Shown: piece after piece, positions 46,577 to 55,161 of the stretch
Numbering within the stretch: position 1 is the stretch's first letter
Layout: each line of letters begins with the position of its first letter
Source of the DNA: Rhizobium laguerreae
Lineage (GTDB): Bacteria > Pseudomonadota > Alphaproteobacteria > Rhizobiales > Rhizobiaceae
Assembly: GCF_002008165.1 (NCBI RefSeq)
Contig: NZ_MRDM01000011.1
Location: 248,001 to 312,000 of the forward strand
DNA length: 64,000 nucleotides
Reading direction: 5' to 3'
Notes under the pieces: generated by a model
Databases searched by the model: none
Seen by the model: the letters and a program-made list of their open reading frames with translations, nothing else
Told to the model about the DNA's origin: nothing
Program-made: the position numbers and the translations under genes

Positions 46577-47754
46577 CCCAGTAGGCTAGTGTCCTGTTTA
46601 TGGACAAGAAGCATGCTCGACGTGTTGCCGAGGATGCGGTCATTCGAAATCATGAGCTGTGCGGAATGCGCGTCGCGCAGATGGCGTCCGAGGCTGAAGG
46701 GCGTGCCGTTCTTGTAGCCCATGATGCCGCAGATCAGCATCGCATGGTTGACGATCTCCAGGATCGTCTCGGACGAAGCGATCTTGACGTTGTTCATCGC
46801 CACCGCAAATCCCATCGAAGACAGCCTGTCGGCATCGGCCTTGGCATCCTCATAGGCCTTGAGGCCGGCAACCACGTTGGATTTCACCATCTGCAGCAGG
46901 TTCGAAACCTCGGCGAGGCGCAGCGCGCCTGGCGGCTGGGCATCCGGCGCCCTGCGGGCTGCGGCACGCACAAAAGCCTGGGCGCGCACAACGGCGTCGA
47001 CGGCGATGCCGTACCAGACGCCGCTCCACAAGAGGTGCGAGGAGGCAAGCATGGACTGCGCCGCGATCTCCGCGAAAGGCTTCGGCAGGATCTGGCAAGC
47101 CGGCGCTTCGCCCTTGAACAGGAAGCCGTCGGAACAGGTGCCGCGCATGCCGAGCGTATTCCAGACATGCGTTTTCTCGAGCGTGTACTGGTCCTTGAGG
47201 AAGGCCGTCAGCACCTGATCGGAGGAAGCCGCCTGCGCGTGGGCACGCGAGGTGATGAGAATGGCGTCGGCGTGCGAGCCGTAGGAAATGACAGTCGCAT
47301 CCTTTTCGAGACGGCACGTGTCGCCATCGACCTCGACCGCACAGATGCTGTTGCGCAGATTTCCGCCGATACCGCCTTCGGTGGTGGCGGATGCGATCAG
47401 CAGCTGCTCGGCGGCGATGCGGCGCATGAAACCGCGATGCCATTCGCTGTCGGCGCCGTGTTCAACGAGGCTCGACAGCTTGATGTGGTGCATGGCGAAG
47501 ACCATGGCGCTTGCAGCGCAGGCCTGGCCGAGCATCGAGCACAATTCGGCGATCTCGGTGATCGAGGCGGATTCGCCGCCGAGATGGCGCGGCACCTGGA
47601 TGCCGAGCAGCCTTTCGGCCTTCATCGCATCGACGGCTTCCCGAGGGAAACGGGCTTCGGCATCAACGGTATCCGCGTGTTTCGCCGCAATTTCGGCGAC
47701 GCGGGCCACCCTTGTGACAAGACCGTCCTGCATGATCTTGACAGGGAAATTCAT
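46573..47754 (-). CDS. Acyl-CoA dehydrogenase-like flavoprotein
   Basis: A 393-residue acyl-CoA dehydrogenase superfamily protein with the three domains in order: helical N-terminal part, beta domain ([16 protein letters not shown] for flavin contact), and C-terminal helices ([38 protein letters not shown]). The usual catalytic Glu of acyl-CoA dehydrogenases is not evident at the standard place. Translation is coupled on both sides: TGATG with the carrier-protein gene and ATGA with the ligase gene. The most likely substrate is therefore the aminoacyl group on the carrier protein, by analogy with carrier-bound prolyl or acyl oxidases in peptide synthesis. Confidence 0.9.
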   Translation of the reverse strand: MNFPVKIMQDGLVTRVARVAEIAAKHADTVDAEARFPREAVDAMKAERLLGIQVPRHLGGESASITEIAELCSMLGQACAASAMVFAMHHIKLSSLVEHGADSEWHRGFMRRIAAEQLLIASATTEGGIGGNLRNSICAVEVDGDTCRLEKDATVISYGSHADAILITSRAHAQAASSDQVLTAFLKDQYTLEKTHVWNTLGMRGTCSDGFLFKGEAPACQILPKPFAEIAAQSMLASSHLLWSGVWYGIAVDAVVRAQAFVRAAARRAPDAQPPGALRLAEVSNLLQMVKSNVVAGLKAYEDAKADADRLSSMGFAVAMNNVKIASSETILEIVNHAMLICGIMGYKNGTPFSLGRHLRDAHSAQLMISNDRILGNTSSMLLVHKQDTSLLG

Positions 47755-48005
47755 CAGGCGACCTTCCGGCCGTCCCGGATGAGATCGACGGTCCTGGCGA
47801 TGGCCGAGATGCTCGCGAAGGATTTGCGGTTCAGGAGATTGTCGGGAAATTCGATGTCGAAGGCCTCTTCGAGGCCAAGCATCAACTGCACAGAAGCAAA
47901 GGACGTCAAACCTGCCGCATAAAGATCGGCGTCGTCGGCGACCTGATCGATCGGCCCAGGAAGCTTGCCGAATTTGGCTACGAGGTCGCGGATTGCCTTA
48001 TTCAT
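47754..48005 (-). CDS. Dedicated aminoacyl carrier protein
   Basis: An 83-residue phosphopantetheine carrier protein. Ser35 in YAAGLTSFASVQLML is the attachment site; the common D-S-L is changed to T-S-F, as in carriers paired with amino acid:carrier-protein ligases. Residues after it (LEEAFDIEFPDNLL) form the recognition helix. GGAG lies ahead of the ATG. First gene of the minus-strand operon; the 263 bases upstream (48006-48268) are AT-rich and should hold the promoter, with no other gene seen. Confidence 0.93.
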   Translation of the reverse strand: MNKAIRDLVAKFGKLPGPIDQVADDADLYAAGLTSFASVQLMLGLEEAFDIEFPDNLLNRKSFASISAIARTVDLIRDGRKVA

Positions 48006-48268
48006 CCCATCACTCCAAGATTCTCATGATCCCGATCCGGCGTTCATCGCCTTGTCATGAGCGTTCTTTTAGTGCGGAAAACAGAACATTCCGCTAATTT
48101 ATTGAGTTAAATATGACTGAGGCTCATAGTTAGGATTTTAGCGATCATTCCCGCGCCGTCGTAAACAACCACCTTATATCAATGACTTAAGATAATTTCG
48201 ATACTGCGACACAGTCTGGTTTCTGGCGTGGCGAGTACAGAAATGACACGCAAAACGCCGCGTTTGTC

Positions 48269-49321
48269 TCAACCGGCCGGTGGATAGGAATGCTCGCCGC
48301 CGCGATAATCGGTGACGGAATAACATCCGTCGCCTGTCGCACGGATCGCACTCCCAGTGACGACGGCCTTGCCGTGACCGCCTGGGATATCGAGGATGTA
48401 TGCCGGCTGGCAGAGACCGGAAATCCGCCCGCGCAGCGCCGCGACGATCTCCTGCCCCGCCTCGATCGTCACTCTGAAATGGCTGGTGCCGGGCGCCAGA
48501 TCCGGATGATGGAGGTAATAGGGTTTGACGCGGGTTTCGACGAAGGCCCGCATCAGCATCGCGAGCACGTCTGGATCGTCATTGACACCCTTGAGCAGCA
48601 CCGACTGGCTGACCATGGCGATGCCGGCATCGACGAGGCGGCCGCAGGCGGCCCGCGCTTCCGGCGTCAGTTCGCGCGGATGATTGGCGTGCAACGCCAC
48701 ATACACCGTCTTGCCGCTCGCCTTCAGCGCGGCGATCAGCGCCGCATCGATCTTCTCGGGATCGACGACCGGAACACGCGTATGGAACCTGATGATCTTG
48801 ACATGCGCGACGCCGGCAAGCGCCTCCATGATCTCGCCGAGCCGGCGCGGAGAAAGCACCAGCGGATCGCCGCCGGTGAGGATGACCTCCCAGATTTCCT
48901 CATGACCTCGGATATAATCGAAAGCGGCCTGCATCGCCGCCGCATCGAGCGTGCCGAGGCCCTGCGGCCCCACCATTTCGCGCCGGAAGCAGAAGCGGCA
49001 ATAGACCGGGCAGACATGCACGGCCTTGAGCAAGATACGATCGGGATAACGGTGAACGATGCCTTCGACGGGGCTGTGGGCATGATCGCCGATCGGATCG
49101 GCACGTTCTTCCGGGGCGATTGTAAGTTCGGCTGCATCGGGCACGAATTGCCGTGCGATCGGATCATCGGGATCGGCTCGATCGATGAGCTTGCTGATCG
49201 CAGGCGTCAGCGCAACCGCGTAACGCGCCGCCACCTCCTCGAGCGTTGCGCGATCGGCAGGCGCGACCAGCCCCGCCTTCACAAGATCGTCGACGCTCTT
49301 GATCGGTTTGACGACATTCAT
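48269..49321 (-). CDS. epmB: EF-P beta-lysylation protein EpmB (lysine 2,3-aminomutase)
   Basis: Radical-SAM enzyme of 350 residues that isomerises L-lysine to beta-lysine for transfer to EF-P. The iron-sulfur motif is Cys104-xxx-Cys108-xx-Cys111 (HVCPVYCRFCFRRE); GGDPLVLSPRRL is the SAM-binding strand and the PLP lysine is in DIPGGHGKAVVTG near the C-terminus. Its start overlaps the epmA stop by four bases. The short length fits EpmB rather than the catabolic KamA, and linkage to epmA and efp makes this firm. Confidence 0.95.
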   Translation of the reverse strand: MNVVKPIKSVDDLVKAGLVAPADRATLEEVAARYAVALTPAISKLIDRADPDDPIARQFVPDAAELTIAPEERADPIGDHAHSPVEGIVHRYPDRILLKAVHVCPVYCRFCFRREMVGPQGLGTLDAAAMQAAFDYIRGHEEIWEVILTGGDPLVLSPRRLGEIMEALAGVAHVKIIRFHTRVPVVDPEKIDAALIAALKASGKTVYVALHANHPRELTPEARAACGRLVDAGIAMVSQSVLLKGVNDDPDVLAMLMRAFVETRVKPYYLHHPDLAPGTSHFRVTIEAGQEIVAALRGRISGLCQPAYILDIPGGHGKAVVTGSAIRATGDGCYSVTDYRGGEHSYPPAG

Positions 49322-50379
49322 CTTCCAACCTCCGCCACCGGCGCCCAGAGCACCTGGTCGATGCGTGATGCTCCCGTCGTCAGCATCACCAACCGGTCGA
49401 AGCCGAGCGCGATACCGCTTGCCTCAGGCATCAGCGACAGTGCGGCGAGGAAATCCTCGTCGATCGGATAGGTCTCGCCGTAGACCCGCGCCTTCTCGGC
49501 CATCTCGATCCCGAACCGTCGCCGCTGTTCGGCAGCGTTGGTGAGTTCACCGAAACCGTTCGCAAGCTCGACGCCGCAGGCATAGAGCTCGAAACGCTCG
49601 GCGACCCTCGGATCGCGTGCCGAGCGACGCGCAAGGGCTGCCTCCGAGATCGGATATTCGTCGAGGATGGTGATGCGGCCGAAACCGAGACGCGGCTCGA
49701 TCTTTTCGACCAGCACCCGGCTGAAGAGATCGGCCCAGCCGTCGTCATCGGCAACACGCATGCCGACGCGCTTCATCTCGGCGGCCAGATGGTCGCGGTC
49801 GGTCGAACCGTCGGCGGCGACCGAGGCGAGAAGATCGACGCCGGCATGACGCTCGAACGCTTCGGCAACGCTGATCCGCTCCGGCCCCGCGAAGGGATCG
49901 CTCTCGGCGCCGCGATAGGCAAGCTTCCCGGTCTTCGCCGTCTCAGTCGCCAGCGCCAGGATCCGCACGCAATCCATCATCAGGCTCTCGTAGCCTTCAC
50001 CGGCCCGATACCATTCGAGCATGGTGAACTCGGGATGGTGCAGCGGTCCGCGCTCTCGGTTGCGATAGACATGCGCAAAACACGAGATGCGCTCCTCGCC
50101 CGCCGCAAGCAGCTTCTTGCAGGCGAATTCCGGCGAGGTATGCAGGTAGAACGGCGCCTTTTGCCCATCCGTCGTCAGCGCTTCCGTCGCGAAGGCATGC
50201 AGATGCGCCTCGTTGCCGGGAGAGACCTGCAGCACCGCCGTATCCACCTCGATGAAATCCTCGCGCGCGAAAAACCCGCGCAACGCCGCCTGGATCGCAT
50301 TGCGTCCGATCAGGAACGGACGGCGGTCGGCATGCACGGACGGGGTCCACCAGGGGGACGCTTTCGCCGAAGAGTTCAT
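49318..50379 (-). CDS. epmA: EF-P lysine lysyltransferase EpmA (GenX/PoxA)
   Basis: Class II lysyl-tRNA-synthetase paralogue of 353 residues lacking the anticodon-binding domain. It activates beta-lysine and attaches it to Lys34 of EF-P. Motif 2 region FAHVYRNRERGPLHHPEFTMLEWYRAG and motif 3 SGIALGFDRLVMLTTGAS are intact. It lies divergent from efp with 148 bases between them and upstream of epmB in the same operon. The later hydroxylase EpmC is not present in the window and is generally missing outside gammaproteobacteria. Confidence 0.96.
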   Translation of the reverse strand: MNSSAKASPWWTPSVHADRRPFLIGRNAIQAALRGFFAREDFIEVDTAVLQVSPGNEAHLHAFATEALTTDGQKAPFYLHTSPEFACKKLLAAGEERISCFAHVYRNRERGPLHHPEFTMLEWYRAGEGYESLMMDCVRILALATETAKTGKLAYRGAESDPFAGPERISVAEAFERHAGVDLLASVAADGSTDRDHLAAEMKRVGMRVADDDGWADLFSRVLVEKIEPRLGFGRITILDEYPISEAALARRSARDPRVAERFELYACGVELANGFGELTNAAEQRRRFGIEMAEKARVYGETYPIDEDFLAALSLMPEASGIALGFDRLVMLTTGASRIDQVLWAPVAEVGR

Positions 50380-50527
50380 TCCAAGCTTTCTTCGCCGGAG
50401 AGGCCGGTATGGGGGGTGGCTATTTCCCGGATTTTAGGTTAGTTGCGCCCCAAAGAAAAACATTTGCGTCTTCGGAGCGTCTCGACAGTCATCTACGACG
50501 CCGAAAGCCGAGTTACAAGGAAGTCTT

Positions 50528-51097
50528 ATGGTCAAGGTCATCGCCTCTTCGGTCCGCAAGGGCAACGTTCTCGATGTCGACGGCAAGCTCTATGTCGTTC
50601 TCACGGCCCAGAACTTTCATCCGGGCAAGGGCACGCCGGTCACCCAGGTCGACATGCGCCGCATCGTCGACGGCGTGAAGGTTTCCGAGCGCTGGCGCAC
50701 CACCGAACAGGTCGAGCGCGCCTTCGTCGAGGACGTGAACCATCAATTCCTCTACGAGGACGGCGAAGGCTTTCACTTCATGAACCCTCAAAACTACGAT
50801 CAGGTCGTCGTCGATGTCGACACGATGGGGGACGACAAGGCTTATCTGCAGGAAGGCATGACCTGCGTTCTGTCAATGCATGAAGGCATTGCGCTGGCGA
50901 TCCAGATGCCGCGCCACGTCACGCTCGAAATCATGGAGACGGAACCGGTCGTCAAGGGCCAGACGGCATCGTCCTCCTACAAGCCGGCGATTTTGTCGAA
51001 CGGCGTACGCGCCATGGTGCCGCCGCACATCAATGCCGGCACCCGCGTCGTCATCGCCACGGAAGACAATTCCTACGTCGAACGCGCCAAGGACTGA
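50528..51097 (+). CDS. efp: Translation elongation factor P
   Basis: EF-P relieves ribosomes stalled on polyproline runs. The 189-residue product has the three beta-barrel domains; Lys34 at the tip of domain I ([12 protein letters not shown]) is the modified residue, and domain III ends with the signature segment [33 protein letters not shown] precedes the ATG. Its modification enzymes epmA and epmB are next door on the other strand. A strong terminator follows the gene. Confidence 0.98.
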   Translation: MVKVIASSVRKGNVLDVDGKLYVVLTAQNFHPGKGTPVTQVDMRRIVDGVKVSERWRTTEQVERAFVEDVNHQFLYEDGEGFHFMNPQNYDQVVVDVDTMGDDKAYLQEGMTCVLSMHEGIALAIQMPRHVTLEIMETEPVVKGQTASSSYKPAILSNGVRAMVPPHINAGTRVVIATEDNSYVERAKD

Positions 51098-51120
51098 TCC
51101 TGGTTTCAGCCTATCGAAGA

Positions 51121-51144
51121 GGCCGGCTCACGCCGGCCTTTTTT
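51121..51144 (+). terminator. Rho-independent terminator of efp
   Basis: GGCCGGC-TCAC-GCCGGCC followed by TTTTTT, 24 bases after the efp stop. Textbook structure on the plus strand. Confidence 0.93.
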
Positions 51145-51158
51145 GTATCCGCCGTCTC

Positions 51159-51305
51159 ATGATGCCGAAAACCGCTCACACTTTTCGGCATCATGCATCT
51201 AAAGCGCGTCGCAATCTTTCAGATTCGCTCCTGACGCTTTAGCTCTTTGTTTTACGCATGCCATTATCGCAAAACCGCGGCACACTTTTGCGCGACATGC
51301 TTTAG
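51159..51305. repeat. Composite RIME-type repeat (families 4 and 3, copy C)
   Basis: First part (51159-51194) is a hairpin with arms ATGATGCCGAAAA / TTTTCGGCATCAT; second part (51199-51305) repeats the 109-base mosaic seen at 9092-9200 and 40793-40900. The last bases provide the TAA stop of the SIS gene on the minus strand. Nothing else is seen between efp and that gene. Confidence 0.85.
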
Positions 51306-52030
51306 AGATGCGGGTTGCGCGGACGGTATTTCTTGACGAGCTTCTGGTTGATCTCAGCGGCGCCCGGCATGTTGGCACTGAGATAAACTGGCGCATCGCC
51401 GGATTTCGAAAGCTCCGAGGCGACGTCTGCGAAGATCGCATTGATGACCGTCACCCCGACTGCTGTCGAGACTGGCCCAACCCGAAGCCCCGTGCCTTCG
51501 AGATCGAGAACGGCGTCACCCGGTGGCAGCCCGTTGTCGAGCACCACATCGGCCACGTCGGCGAGCCGTCGGCGGCCATTGGCGATCGCTGAGGAGTAGG
51601 CGATCGAGGTGATGGCAATCACCTTTGCGCCGATTTCGCGCGCATAGTCGGCGGCCTCGATCGGCGCGGCGTTCACGCCCGAATTGGAGGCGATGATGAT
51701 GACATCGCCCGGCTGCATGCCGTAACGCTCCAGCATCGGCCGCACCAGGCCTTGCGTGCGCTCATAGACCGAACTGATGACCGCACCCTCATGCAGCATG
51801 GCCGAGCCGACGAGCACCGGCACGGTGAAGGCGAGCCCGCCGGCACGATAATGCACCTCTTCCGCCAGCATATGCGAATGGCCGGTGCCGAAGACATAGA
51901 CGCGCTTGTCACCGCGGGCAGCATCGAGGATGACAGATGCTGCCTGCGCCATCGGCTGGGCAAGCGTCTGCTTGAGTTCTTCCAGCCGACCGATAAGGTT
52001 TGAGAAATAGGCATCGGTGATATCAGTCAT
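51302..52030 (-). CDS. SIS domain sugar-phosphate isomerase-like protein
   Basis: A 242-residue SIS (sugar isomerase) protein of the UPF0309/DUF2529-like kind. The phosphosugar-binding loop [22 protein letters not shown] is near residues 44-65; [20 protein letters not shown] is the second SIS motif. Start ATG at 52030 is 17 bases after the nagA stop, so it ends the amino-sugar operon. The longer open frame toward 52612 overlaps nagA and is a shadow. Probably acts on an amino-sugar phosphate; exact reaction unknown. Confidence 0.9.
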   Translation of the reverse strand: MTDITDAYFSNLIGRLEELKQTLAQPMAQAASVILDAARGDKRVYVFGTGHSHMLAEEVHYRAGGLAFTVPVLVGSAMLHEGAVISSVYERTQGLVRPMLERYGMQPGDVIIIASNSGVNAAPIEAADYAREIGAKVIAITSIAYSSAIANGRRRLADVADVVLDNGLPPGDAVLDLEGTGLRVGPVSTAVGVTVINAIFADVASELSKSGDAPVYLSANMPGAAEINQKLVKKYRPRNPHL

Positions 52031-52047
52031 CCGGCTTATCCTTGATT

Positions 52048-53199
52048 TCAGGTCGCTTCGCCGCTGAGCCAGGTGGCGGTGACGGCAAGCGCATCGGTGA
52101 GATGCACCAGATCGGCACGCGCGCCCGGCGAGAGATGGCCGCGATCGCCAAGCCTGAGGAACCGGGCCGGATAAAGGGTCGCCATGCGCAAAGCCTCGGC
52201 GAGCGTCAGGTCGAGATAGGTGACGCCGTAACGGATCGTCGAGATCATGTCGACATCGGAACCGGCCAGCGTGCCGTCGGACAGCACCAGCTTCGAGCAG
52301 AAGCCGCCCCTTTCGCGCCGGACGGTGCGCCCGTTCAGCGTGAACGAATCCTTCTCCGATCCGACGAGCGACATCGCGTCGGTGACGAAAAACAGCTTGC
52401 CTTCGCCGCGTTTGGCGCGCAGCGCCGTGCGCAGGGCCTTCGGATCGACATGATGGCCGTCGGCGATAATGCCGCACCAGGTCGAGGGATGATCGATCGC
52501 CGCGCCGACGAGACCGGGCGCACGGTGTCCCAACTGGCTCATGGCGTTGAAGAGATGCGTGACGCCTCGCGCGCCGGCGTCGAAACGTTCTTCCGCCGCC
52601 TCGCTCGAACAATCGGAATGGCCGATGCTGACGATGACGCCGGCTTCCGCAAGCTCGCGCACCTGGGCAACCGTCACCTGCTCGGCGGCCACGGTGACGA
52701 GCAGCGTACCGATCGCCTCGCGCACCCGGATGAAGGCCTGGACATCGCGGTCCTCCACCGGCCGCATCAGTTCGGCCAGATGCGCGCCCTTGCGCGCAGG
52801 CGCCAGATGCGGGCCTTCGAGATGCAGGCCGGCGACACCGCGGTTCATTTTCACTGCCTCCTTGGCCGCCTCGATGGCGGCAATGGAGGCCTCTGATGTA
52901 TCGGTGATCAGCGTCGGCAGCAGCGACGTCGTGCCATAGGGTCGGTGCCCGCCGGCAATAATGTCCATCGAGGCAGCCGAAGGCTCATCGTTCAGCATCC
53001 GCCCGGCGCCGCCATTGACCTGCGCATCGATGAAACCGGCCGACAGAACACCGCCGGCAAGCGTCACCACCTCGCCGTCCGGCAGATCATTTCTGGCAGT
53101 GATCGCTTCGACGCGGCCGCCGGCAACGATGAGGGCTTTGTCGTCATGGAAGCGCTCGCCGTCGAAGATGCGGGCGCCGAGGAAGATCTTGCGTCCCAT
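52048..53199 (-). CDS. nagA: N-acetylglucosamine-6-phosphate deacetylase
   Basis: Amidohydrolase of 383 residues that deacetylates GlcNAc-6-phosphate in the cytoplasm. Visible metal and substrate residues: [66 protein letters not shown] and FVTDAM with catalytic Asp. Its start overlaps the stop of the upstream SIS gene (TGATG), so translation is coupled. Part of the gntR-SIS-nagA-SIS operon for amino-sugar use. Confidence 0.96.
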   Translation of the reverse strand: MGRKIFLGARIFDGERFHDDKALIVAGGRVEAITARNDLPDGEVVTLAGGVLSAGFIDAQVNGGAGRMLNDEPSAASMDIIAGGHRPYGTTSLLPTLITDTSEASIAAIEAAKEAVKMNRGVAGLHLEGPHLAPARKGAHLAELMRPVEDRDVQAFIRVREAIGTLLVTVAAEQVTVAQVRELAEAGVIVSIGHSDCSSEAAEERFDAGARGVTHLFNAMSQLGHRAPGLVGAAIDHPSTWCGIIADGHHVDPKALRTALRAKRGEGKLFFVTDAMSLVGSEKDSFTLNGRTVRRERGGFCSKLVLSDGTLAGSDVDMISTIRYGVTYLDLTLAEALRMATLYPARFLRLGDRGHLSPGARADLVHLTDALAVTATWLSGEAT

Positions 53200-54230
53200 C
53201 AGACCGTCTCCGTCACCTTGAGCAGGTTTGCCGGCTTGTCGGGATCGAAGCCCTTGCGGCGTGTCACCGACTCGATCAGCCGGTAATAGACGAGCAGCGA
53301 CACCAGCGGATCGACGAGGCCGTTGCCCGTTGTCGGTACGCGCAGATGGACGCCGGAAAGCGGCTGCGTCGAGAAACCGACGGTGGTGGCGCCGAGTTTC
53401 TGCAGGCGTTCCAGCGCCTGCACATTGTTGGCGAAGGCCGCATCGTCGGGCGCAAAGGCGACGATCGGGAAGCCCGGCTGCACCAGGCGCATCGGGCCAT
53501 GCATCAGTTCCGCCAGCGAGAAGGCCTCGGCATGCAGGCCGGAGGTCTCCTTTGCCTTCAACGCCGCTTCGAGCGCGATCGCGAAGGCCGGGCCGCGGCC
53601 GGCTGTATAAAGCGAGGTCGCGTTGAAGAGCACGTCCTCGGCTGCCGCCGTATCGATCCCGGCAGTCGCCGACAGTGCCTCCGGCAGCTTGCCGAGCGCG
53701 GCCTGCAGGTCGGGCGCACCGCCGATCGCAGCCGTCACGCCGGAAAGGGCGGCGACCGAGGCGATGAAGGATTTTGTCGCCGCGACACTCTTTTCCGCGC
53801 CGGCATTGAGACCGAGAACAATATCGGCCTGCCTCGCAAGCGGGCTGTCGGTGACGTTGACGACGGCGATCGTCGTCGCTCCGCCCTTCTTCGCCGCATC
53901 CTGCAGCGCGACGATGTCGGGGCTGGCACCCGACTGCGAGACGGTGAAATGGACACCGCCCTTCAGATGCAGTGCCGCACCATAGACGGAAGCGATCGAC
54001 GGGCCGACCGAGGCGACCGGAACGCCGCAGGTGATCTCGAAGAGATATTTGAAAAAGGTGGCGGCATGGTCCGAGGAGCCGCGCGCCGCCGTCGTCACCA
54101 CGCTCGGGCGAGCGGACGAAAACAGCCGGGCGATCTCGGCAAAGACCGGTTTTTCCTTTTCGAGCAGCGTGGCGACCACCTCCGACGATTGGCCGGCTTC
54201 CTGCAGCATCAGTGACTGGTTGTCATTCAT
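53199..54230 (-). CDS. Glucosamine-6-phosphate deaminase-type SIS protein (GlmS C-terminal-like)
   Basis: A 343-residue double-SIS protein equal to the isomerase half of GlmS without the glutaminase domain (AgaS/NagB-II group). Segments: ARGSSDHAATFFKYLFE and SQSGASPDIVALQDAAKKGG in SIS 1; GRGPAFAIALEAALKAKETSGLHAEAFSLAELMHGP in SIS 2. In operons with nagA such proteins deaminate glucosamine-6-phosphate to fructose-6-phosphate. Overlaps gntR by four bases and nagA by one. The window has no classical nagB, so this enzyme likely fills that step. Confidence 0.92.
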   Translation of the reverse strand: MNDNQSLMLQEAGQSSEVVATLLEKEKPVFAEIARLFSSARPSVVTTAARGSSDHAATFFKYLFEITCGVPVASVGPSIASVYGAALHLKGGVHFTVSQSGASPDIVALQDAAKKGGATTIAVVNVTDSPLARQADIVLGLNAGAEKSVAATKSFIASVAALSGVTAAIGGAPDLQAALGKLPEALSATAGIDTAAAEDVLFNATSLYTAGRGPAFAIALEAALKAKETSGLHAEAFSLAELMHGPMRLVQPGFPIVAFAPDDAAFANNVQALERLQKLGATTVGFSTQPLSGVHLRVPTTGNGLVDPLVSLLVYYRLIESVTRRKGFDPDKPANLLKVTETV

Positions 54231-55000
54231 AGGTCATCTCCGATTCTCAATTCGGCAACGAAATCATAAGCATCGCCGCGATAATGCGAGCGGGTGTATT
54301 CGACGACGCGCTGGTCTTCCAGGCGCGAGACACGTTCGATCAAGAGCGCCGGCGCGCCTGATTTGACGTTCAGGATCGCGGCGGAGGACGGGTCGAGCGT
54401 GACCGCCGTCAGCCGCTGCAGCGCGCGCACGGGCCTGTGGCCGCTGGCCGTCAGCGCATCGTAGAGCGATCCCTCACCGCCGGCATCGTGTCCCAGGAAC
54501 TTGATCGGCACCACGGCGCGTTCGATCGCCAGCGGCAGGCCGTCGGCAAGGCGCAAGCGGTCGAGCCTCAGCACCGGCTCGTCGCCGCCGAGGCCGAGCA
54601 GGAAGGATTCCTCCGGCGACGGCGTGTTGACCGCCCGCGACAATATCCGTGCGGCCGGCAGACGCCCGCGCGAGCGCATGTCGGCGGAGAAGGAGGAAAG
54701 CCGCCACAGCGACTGTTCCATGCGCTCCACCCTGCTCGATACGAAAGTACCGCTTCCGTGGCGCGATTCCAGTGCGCCAGATGCCATCAGATCGCGATAG
54801 GCGGTGCGCACGGTGACTCGGCCGAGCTTCAGTGCCTCGGCAAGGTCGCGCTCACCCGGCAGCGCGGTACCGGGCTTCAGCAGCCCTTCCTGAATGAGGC
54901 CGGTCAGCGTCTGCGCCAGCCGCTTGTAGAGCGGCCCGGTCAGCGCCTCGTCACGCAGGCCGCGGCTGTTCAGTTCCGCTATCAGACTGGTTCTATCCAT
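54227..55000 (-). CDS. GntR/HutC-family regulator of amino-sugar genes
   Basis: A 257-residue regulator with an N-terminal winged helix (LLKPGTALPGERDLAEALKLGRVTVRTAYRDLMASG) and a C-terminal UTRA ligand domain (from about 95; FLLGLGGDEPVLRLDRLRLADGLPLAIERAVVP). This is the NagR/DasR type that senses amino-sugar phosphates. The ATG at 55000 is chosen; the longer frame to 55030 consists of the operator repeats. GGTTCTAT elements flank and overlap the start, so autorepression is likely. First gene of the operon with two SIS genes and nagA. Confidence 0.92.
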   Translation of the reverse strand: MDRTSLIAELNSRGLRDEALTGPLYKRLAQTLTGLIQEGLLKPGTALPGERDLAEALKLGRVTVRTAYRDLMASGALESRHGSGTFVSSRVERMEQSLWRLSSFSADMRSRGRLPAARILSRAVNTPSPEESFLLGLGGDEPVLRLDRLRLADGLPLAIERAVVPIKFLGHDAGGEGSLYDALTASGHRPVRALQRLTAVTLDPSSAAILNVKSGAPALLIERVSRLEDQRVVEYTRSHYRGDAYDFVAELRIGDDL

Positions 55001-55028
55001 GGGCACACAATAGAACCTATATAGAACC
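54989..55028 (-). promoter_or_regulatory. Triple GGTTCTAT operator at the gntR start
   Basis: GGTTCTAT occurs at 54989-54996 on the plus strand, and its complement ATAGAACC at 55010-55017 and 55021-55028. The outer pair form an inverted repeat across the start codon; the last two are direct repeats with an 11-base period, about one DNA turn. Placement suggests binding by the GntR protein encoded here. Confidence 0.6.
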
Positions 55029-55058
55029 AATCAGCAAGACAGAATCGAGCGCGGAACG

Positions 55059-55091
55059 AAAAAACCCTCGCCGGCGGACCAGCAAGGGTTT
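55059..55091 (-). terminator. Terminator between galM and the gntR operon
   Basis: Minus-strand stem AACCCTTGC / GCGAGGGTT with a ten-base loop followed by TTTTTTC. Ends the galM transcript ahead of the gntR promoter. Confidence 0.75.
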
Positions 55092-55122
55092 CATAGCGCT
55101 CAAATTTGACAGTCGTGCGCGA

Positions 55123-55153
55123 CAGCGCCGCGCGTTAAAAACGCGCGGCGCTG
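55123..55153. repeat. GC-rich palindrome, dispersed repeat family 1, second copy
   Basis: CAGCGCCGCGCGTT-AAA-AACGCGCGGCGCTG, perfect arms of 14 bases, starting nine bases past the galM stop. Shares CAGCGCCGCGCG with the copy at 7880-7919. Confidence 0.85.
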
Positions 55154-55161
55154 GAGGATGC

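Noticed and set aside
51302..52612. 436-codon reading of the SIS gene
   Set aside because: The extra N-terminal part lies within nagA in another frame; the family start is at 52030.
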